Shown: piece by piece, positions 59,300 through 64,000 of the stretch
Layout: each line of letters starts with the position of its first letter
Numbering within the stretch: the stretch's first letter is position 1
DNA from: JACKFB01 sp041389525
Lineage (GTDB): Bacteria; Myxococcota_A; UBA9042; PHBI01; JACKFB01
Length of the DNA stretch: 64,000 bases
Direction of reading: 5' to 3'
Assembly (NCBI GenBank): GCA_041389525.1
Contig: JAWKRR010000003.1
Location: 1-64,000 of the forward strand
Position numbers and translations under genes: made by a program
Notes under the pieces: model-generated
What the model was told of the DNA's origin: nothing
Database searches by the model: none
What the model saw: the letters and a program-made list of their open reading frames with translations, nothing else

Positions 59300-60541
59300 A
59301 TGGAAAACACACTCGAGTTCTGGTTCGACTTCACCTGCCCCTACGCCTACATGGCCTCGACGCGGGTCGAGGCGCTGGCCGAGGCGATCGGCGCGCGCCT
59401 GGAGCCGAAGCCCATCCTGCTGGGCGGGCTGTTTCGGTCCATCGGCCAGCCGGACAACCTCGCCGCCAGCTTGGGCGCGGCGAAGGCCCGGCACGGCGCG
59501 GACGACGTGCGGCGGAACGCGGCGCTGTGGGAGGTCCCGTTGACCTATCCGCCAGGGCACCCGCGGCGGACCGTGACCGCGTTGCGCGCGCTGCTGGCCC
59601 TGGGCGAGCCGATGATGCCGCTGGTCCATCGGTTCTACCGGGCCTACTGGGTCGACGGCGTCGACATCTCGACCGAAGCCGGCGTCGCGCAGGTGCTCAG
59701 CGAGGCCGGCCTCGACCCCGCGCCGATCCTCGAGCGCGCGAAGTCCGACACCATCAAGGACGCGCTGCGCACGCGCACCGACGAGGCCGTCAGCCGCGGG
59801 GTGTTCGGCGTGCCCACCTTCGCGCTGGGCAAGATCCTGCAGTTCGGCCAGGACCGGATGGCGGTCTTCGGCGCGGCGGCAGGCGGCTACGGCTTGGACG
59901 GCAGCCCCCCGCCGGCCTATCCGCGCGCCCCCATCGACTTCTGGTTCGACTACTCGAGCCCCTTCTCGGCCATCGCGGCCGCGCGCGCGGAGGCGCTGGT
60001 GGGAGCAAGCCTGAGGATGCGGCCGGTGCTGCTGGGCGGCATCTTCCGCGACGTCGGCATGGTGAACTTGCCCATGCAGGCGATGAGCCCACCCAAGCGC
60101 GTGTGGGCGGGCCACGACATGGCGAGGCAGGCGAAGGAGGCGGGCATGGTGTTCCGCTGGCCCTCGCGCTTCCCGATGCGGACGATCTTGCCGCTGCGGA
60201 TGACCCTGGCGGCCGGGCCCGACACCGAGGGCGGGCGGGCGCTGATCCGGGCCTTCTACAAGGCGTACTGGACCGACGACCGCGACATCGCCGACCCCGA
60301 GGAGTGCGCGGCCATCGCGACGGAGGCCGGTCTGGACGGCCCCGCGCTGGTGGCCGCCACCGACGCGGCCGAGATCAAGGCGAAGCTGATCACCAACGGC
60401 TCCGAGGCCGTCGCGGCCGGGGTGTTCGGCGCCCCCACGTTCGTGGTCCACCACGCGGACGGCCAGCGCTCTCTCTACTGGGGCAACGACCGCCTGGAGA
60501 TGGCGATCCGCGCCGCCGACGGCGACACCCGCGTCCGCTGA
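59300..60541 (+). CDS. Tandem-domain 2-hydroxychromene-2-carboxylate isomerase-like (DsbA-fold) protein
   Basis: 413 residues: two homologous DsbA-like domains, 1-195 and about 205-413. Each starts FWFDF/FWFDY (CPYAYMAS and SSPFSAIAA at the glutathione-binding loop), carries a helical insert with a conserved FYRAYW/FYKAYW, and ends with RGVFGVPTF/AGVFGAPTF (the cis-Pro signature). Single-domain HCCA isomerases act in naphthalene breakdown with glutathione; fusion is unusual. Cys is kept only in domain 1. TACCGT lies 6 nt before the ATG. Substrate unknown. Confidence 0.85.
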   Translation: MENTLEFWFDFTCPYAYMASTRVEALAEAIGARLEPKPILLGGLFRSIGQPDNLAASLGAAKARHGADDVRRNAALWEVPLTYPPGHPRRTVTALRALLALGEPMMPLVHRFYRAYWVDGVDISTEAGVAQVLSEAGLDPAPILERAKSDTIKDALRTRTDEAVSRGVFGVPTFALGKILQFGQDRMAVFGAAAGGYGLDGSPPPAYPRAPIDFWFDYSSPFSAIAAARAEALVGASLRMRPVLLGGIFRDVGMVNLPMQAMSPPKRVWAGHDMARQAKEAGMVFRWPSRFPMRTILPLRMTLAAGPDTEGGRALIRAFYKAYWTDDRDIADPEECAAIATEAGLDGPALVAATDAAEIKAKLITNGSEAVAAGVFGAPTFVVHHADGQRSLYWGNDRLEMAIRAADGDTRVR

Positions 60542-60542
60542 A

Positions 60543-61673
60543 TCAGCCCTTCTCGTAGCGAATCAGCCGCACGTCGATGGGGCCGTTGCGGATGGGGATG
60601 GCCTGAGACCAGCGCCGGCCCACCTTGAGGGCGTGGCGCTCGTGGGCGAGCAGCACCGAGGCGTCCCAGCCCGGGAAACCAGCGCTCAGCGTGTGCCCCA
60701 GGTCTTCGTAGAGCCCCTCCAGCGCCTCGATCTCGCCCAGCCGGTCTCCCCACGGCGGGTTGGTGATGAGCAGCCCCGGCGGGCCGGTAGGTGCGCTGGC
60801 TCGGACAAGCTCGCCCTGCTCGAAGCGGACGAACTCGGCGACTCCGGCGCGCTCGGCGTTGGCGCGGGCCAGAGCGACCAGCGCCGGGTCGATGTCGCTG
60901 CCCTCGATGGCGACCGGGACCGGCTTTTCGCCAGCCCGCGCCTCGGCTTTTTGGGCCTCCCAGCGCTCGGGTCGGTGTCCTGGCCAGCGCTCAAAACCCA
61001 TGCGCTCCTTGCTGATGCCGGGGGCGCGGCCCATGGCCAGCAGCGCCGCCTCGATGCACAGCGTCCCCGAGCCCGCCATCGGGTCGAAGAGCGGCCGCTC
61101 GCCCGCCCACTCCGACAGCCCCAAGATGCCGGCCGCCAGGGTCTCGCGCAGCGGCGCGTCCCCCGCCTCGGTCCGGTAGCCGCGCAGGTGCAGGCTCTCC
61201 CCCGAGGCATCCAGCGACACGGTGATGCGGTCGCGCCGCACGCGCAGGTACACGCGCACGTCCGGCGACTGCGCGTCCACGTTCGGCCGCACGCCGCACT
61301 CCTCGCGCAGCACGTCGACGATGGCGTCCTTGGCCTTGAGCGCCACAAAGCGCGAGTCACGGTGCAGGTCGCCGGTCACCGTCGCGTAGACCGCCAGCGT
61401 GTGGTCGGGCGTCAAGAGCCCGCGCCACCGCGCCGCCCCACGCACCGCGTCGTAGATGCCCTGCGGGTCGGTCGCCCGCGCCTCCCCCAGCGTCCACAGC
61501 ACGCGATGGGCCGTCCGCAGCCACAGGCAGGCCCGGGTCATGTCCGCCCGAGACCCCTGAAACGCCACCCCGCCCCGGCTGGCCCGAACCTCCGACACGC
61601 CAAGCGCGCGCAGCTCGGCCTCCAGCACGGGTTCCAGCCCAGTCAGCGTCGTGGCGTAGTAGCGCTCTAGCAT
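60543..61673 (-). CDS. rlmL: THUMP-domain RNA methyltransferase (RlmL-type)
   Basis: 376 residues from ATG 61673 with GGAGG upstream. N-terminal ferredoxin-like/THUMP region (YATTLTGLEPVLEAEL, VYLRVRRDRITVSLDASG), then a SAM-binding domain with FDPMAGSGTLCIEAALLA and the catalytic NPPWGDRL motif. It corresponds to the RlmL half of E. coli RlmKL (23S rRNA m2G2445) without the RlmK part, a normal layout outside gammaproteobacteria. Ends one base after the tandem isomerase gene (convergent). Confidence 0.9.
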   Translation of the reverse strand: MLERYYATTLTGLEPVLEAELRALGVSEVRASRGGVAFQGSRADMTRACLWLRTAHRVLWTLGEARATDPQGIYDAVRGAARWRGLLTPDHTLAVYATVTGDLHRDSRFVALKAKDAIVDVLREECGVRPNVDAQSPDVRVYLRVRRDRITVSLDASGESLHLRGYRTEAGDAPLRETLAAGILGLSEWAGERPLFDPMAGSGTLCIEAALLAMGRAPGISKERMGFERWPGHRPERWEAQKAEARAGEKPVPVAIEGSDIDPALVALARANAERAGVAEFVRFEQGELVRASAPTGPPGLLITNPPWGDRLGEIEALEGLYEDLGHTLSAGFPGWDASVLLAHERHALKVGRRWSQAIPIRNGPIDVRLIRYEKG

Positions 61674-61782
61674 CGGCCCTCCGGTCGGCGCTGACGCTAC
61701 ACGCCGCTGCGGCCGCCTCCAAGGGCCGTGTTCGTCGGCACCGTCAGCCCTGCGCCGCAGGTCCCGCCCCGCCCGGCCCCGG

Positions 61783-61811
61783 TTGACTCAGCGGGGCTCT
61801 CTGCGATGATA
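61783..61811 (+). promoter_or_regulatory. Possible sigma-70 promoter for the PEGA gene
   Basis: TTGACT at 61783-61788 with a -10-like element ATGATA (61806-61811) after 17 bp. The start would be about 73 bp before the ATG. The rest of the 218-bp gap holds nothing obvious. Confidence 0.4.
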
Positions 61812-61891
61812 CCCGCGCGGTGGTGGCGGCGCCCAACCCACTCCGTAGCTGGCCGAAAGAGTAGAAATCACCCCGTCCGAAGCAGGTCTCC

Positions 61892-63886
61892 ATGAACCGA
61901 TTCTTCCCCGCCACGCGACTGCTTGCGCCGCTCGCTCTGGTCCTCTTGCTCGGCATCGCCATGCCGGCCGCCGCGAAGTGGATCCCCACGACGCGCACCA
62001 ACGTCAGCACGAACCCGCCGGGCGCGACGGTCTACCTCGTCACCCCCGAGGGCACCGAGAGCCCGGTGGGGCTCACGCCGCTCCAGCGCACCCGACTGCC
62101 CCGCGGTCTCATCACGCTGCGCTTCCGCCTGGAGGGCTACCAGGACCTCGTCGAGACGGTCGAGATCAAGACGCGCACGCTCTCCTTCGTTTTCAACCTC
62201 GTCCGCGAAGTGAAGCCGTCGGTGCTCGACTTCATCAGCGACAAGGACTTCGAGGGCGCGGCGGTCACGGTCGACGGCACCAAGCAGGGCGTGCTGCCGA
62301 CCTCGGTGTCGGTGCCGCCGGGGCGCCATCAGGTCGTGGTCAGCAAGGCTGGTTATGAGGATTGGGAGCGCTGGATCGACACCACCGAGGGGCAGAAGGT
62401 CGCGTTCGAGGTGGTGATGAAGGCGTCGGCCAAGTCCAAGGGCTCGATTCTGGCGACCTCGCTGCCCAGCGGCGCCGAGATTCGCGTCAACGGAGCGCCG
62501 CGCGGGACGACCCCGACCGTGGTGGACGGCGTCGAGCCTGGCGACCACCTCGTCGAGCTCTTCCTCGACGGCTACGCGCCGTGGCAGCAGAAGGTCACGG
62601 TCACCGAGGGCGCGCGAGCGGTGCTGGACGCGCGGCTTGAGACGGCTGGCGGCGGCAAGGGCACCCTGCGCGTGGTCGCCGACGTCGAGGGCGCGAAGAT
62701 TTGGATCGACGGCGAGGAGGCCGGCATGGCGCCGGTGACCAAGACCGACCTGCCTGCGGGCTCGCACCTCGTCGAGGCGCGCGCTGAGGGTTACGCCAAG
62801 GCGAGCGCTGAGGCCGAGGTGCGCCGTGGCGAGACGGCGGTCGTGCGCTTGTCCTTGGCGGACGCGACCCGTGAAGCGCGAGGCACCATCCGGGTGGTCG
62901 CGAGCGTGAAAGACGCGATGGCCAGCATCGACGGCGGCGAGCCCCAGGCGGTCCCGCTGGTCCGCGACGACATCTCGGCGGGCACGCACTTCGTCATCGT
63001 CACGGCCCCCGGCTACGCGGAGTGGAAGAAGAGCGTCTCGGTCACGCCGGGCGGCATCGTCGAGGTGGTCGCCGATCTCGGGACCGCGGGGCGGCTCGAG
63101 GTGGCGACCAAGGGCAGCGAGCCCGCCGAGGTCTTCCTCAACGGCAAGCTGCTGGGCCCTGCACCGCTGAAGATCGACGTGGCCACGGGTACCTACCGTC
63201 TCACGGTCAAGCGCGCCGACGGCAAGCTCGAGGAGCACGACATCGCCATCGGCACCGGCTCGGCGGTGAAGATCAACGCGAAGTTCGACGAGCAGCGCTC
63301 GCGGGTGCGGCACCGCGCGATGCCCTGGTCGGCGCAGGCCATCGACAAGGGCTACGGCACCGTCGATATCGGGCTCTCCTGGCCTTACACCGTCATCGCG
63401 CGCGTCAACGGCGGCGTGTGGCGCAACATGGACATCGGCGTGGCGTTCCGCTCGGCGTTGGACACCATCAACGAGATCGAGCTGCGCATGAAGTACCAGG
63501 TCGCGCGCTCGCGGGCCTTCGCGTTCGCAGGCGAGGCCGCGCTGGTCTTCGGCTTCGGCTCGGACACGCGCAACACCATCGGGACGCGCATCACGACGCT
63601 GTCCTCGATCCTCATCGGCGAGAAGGTCGCGGCGACGGCCCGCATCGGACTGCGCGTGTTCAGCGACCGTCTGGGGCCGAAGGACATCTACTCGAAGCGC
63701 GACAACGGCGCGCAATTCCAGGCGGGCCTGAGCCTCGAGATCCGGCTGTCGAAGTACATCAACTTCATGCTGCTCTTCGAGGGCGAGCCCTTCGGCGAGA
63801 AGCGGCCGCTGCTTCGGACTGGCGTGTTCAAGAAGGCCAAGGACATCGGCATCTGGGCCGCCTCCGGCATCTCGGTGTTGTTCTAA
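61892..63886 (+). CDS. Exported protein with six PEGA repeats and C-terminal beta barrel
   Basis: 664 residues. Signal peptide with cleavage after MPAAA (about residue 29). Six PEGA-type repeats of about 65 residues from residue 37 to about 465, each with a PAGATVYLV / GSEIRVNG-like beta strand and a conserved aromatic end (GYQDLVE, GYEDWER, GYAPWQQ, GYAKASA, GYAEWKK). The last 195 residues have alternating strands (DIGLSWPYTVIARVNGGVW, FQAGLSLEIRLSKY) ending in a Phe, as in outer-membrane barrel proteins. A periplasmic arm joined to an outer-membrane anchor is likely. Confidence 0.82.
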   Translation: MNRFFPATRLLAPLALVLLLGIAMPAAAKWIPTTRTNVSTNPPGATVYLVTPEGTESPVGLTPLQRTRLPRGLITLRFRLEGYQDLVETVEIKTRTLSFVFNLVREVKPSVLDFISDKDFEGAAVTVDGTKQGVLPTSVSVPPGRHQVVVSKAGYEDWERWIDTTEGQKVAFEVVMKASAKSKGSILATSLPSGAEIRVNGAPRGTTPTVVDGVEPGDHLVELFLDGYAPWQQKVTVTEGARAVLDARLETAGGGKGTLRVVADVEGAKIWIDGEEAGMAPVTKTDLPAGSHLVEARAEGYAKASAEAEVRRGETAVVRLSLADATREARGTIRVVASVKDAMASIDGGEPQAVPLVRDDISAGTHFVIVTAPGYAEWKKSVSVTPGGIVEVVADLGTAGRLEVATKGSEPAEVFLNGKLLGPAPLKIDVATGTYRLTVKRADGKLEEHDIAIGTGSAVKINAKFDEQRSRVRHRAMPWSAQAIDKGYGTVDIGLSWPYTVIARVNGGVWRNMDIGVAFRSALDTINEIELRMKYQVARSRAFAFAGEAALVFGFGSDTRNTIGTRITTLSSILIGEKVAATARIGLRVFSDRLGPKDIYSKRDNGAQFQAGLSLEIRLSKYINFMLLFEGEPFGEKRPLLRTGVFKKAKDIGIWAASGISVLF

Positions 63887-63901
63887 GCAGACGGTGAGCG
63901 G

Positions 63902-64000
63902 GTGACGCTAACTCATACCCAGCGGCCCGAGCCTGGATATCGCGCGCTTCTACGCTCTGGTGAGCTAGAGGCGCGCGTACAGGCCCTGCTCGCGACCCTG
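63902..64000 (+). CDS. Start of a probable radical SAM protein, runs off right edge
   Basis: 33 codons from GTG 63902 stay open to the edge: MTLTHTQRPEPGYRALL, then RSGELEARVQALLATL. The pattern YRALLRSGELEARV closely matches the helical N-terminus of PflA-like radical SAM proteins, just before the Cys cluster. Only the first part is visible, so the assignment needs the next 100 bp. No strong ribosome site is seen. Confidence 0.45.
   Translation, partial: MTLTHTQRPEPGYRALLRSGELEARVQALLATL

Noticed and set aside
63965..64000. Possible C-terminal end of a minus-strand gene at the right edge (…QGREQGLYARL)
   Set aside because: Only 12 codons are visible. The plus-strand reading gives a better match to a known protein family start, so the latter was kept.

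Overview
The window is a GC-rich (about 70% by eye), densely coded chromosomal segment with no rRNA operon, phage, integrase, transposase or CRISPR array. The likely source is a member of Myxococcota. The reasons are four Ser/Thr protein-kinase-like genes in 64 kb, a sigma-54 NtrC-type regulator, many Cys-rich lipoproteins with Asp-rich linkers, a MYXO-CTERM-like C-terminal tail, kinases carrying the HRDVSP catalytic-loop variant, and PEGA and DUF2914 proteins. This placement is inferred from gene content; no marker-gene phylogeny was possible.

Left part (1-13.9 kb): icd (partial) diverges from prs; then a Ser/Thr kinase, a HEAT-repeat lipoprotein overlapping a C26 glutamine amidotransferase, two large surface lipoproteins, a compact sigma-factor-like protein, a small lipoprotein translationally coupled to surE, apt, metG, tRNA-Arg(CCT) and an HU-type protein. 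Purine and nucleotide salvage functions (prs, surE, apt) are interleaved with surface lipoproteins.

Middle (14-42.4 kb): a zinc-ribbon membrane protein; a 37-residue membrane peptide behind a textbook sigma-54 promoter; glpD; a chain of overlapping genes with a CPBP protease and two unrecognised proteins; an MBL hydrolase; rpmB; a MYXO-CTERM protein; a HAD phosphatase; an Rrf2 regulator; and a 1315-residue kinase/cyclase-like/AAA protein. Next come an NtrC regulator with a short PTS EIIA-Ntr partner, a DUF2914 lipoprotein with GH57 and galT (alpha-glucan/galactose metabolism) and a predicted pseudokinase. Two adjacent genes at 37.9-39.5 kb carry four frameshifts. A GldG-like protein and a three-repeat Cys-rich lipoprotein follow.

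Right part (42.4-64 kb): an 1857-residue Ser/Thr kinase-AAA-GAF-histidine kinase-receiver hybrid, then a three-gene ExbB/ExbD-like operon bracketed by 51-bp imperfect inverted repeats (the most unusual structure here). Next are a dipeptidase, an exported lipoprotein and a secretin-domain protein in one operon, then transketolase. A non-coding block of about 1 kb holds two tandem arrays that share a core in opposite orientation. The window closes with a heterodimeric ABC exporter, a tandem-domain HCCA-isomerase-like protein, an RlmL-type methyltransferase, a six-repeat PEGA protein and the first codons of a probable radical SAM gene.

Expression signals: sigma-70-like promoters are visible before prs, metG, the tRNA and a few others. 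Many genes lack a Shine-Dalgarno and instead have a TANNNT box 6-8 nt before the start codon, which suggests widespread leaderless transcription. Several convergent pairs share a CTAG at their stops, and several operons use TTGA, GTGA or ATGA stop/start overlaps.
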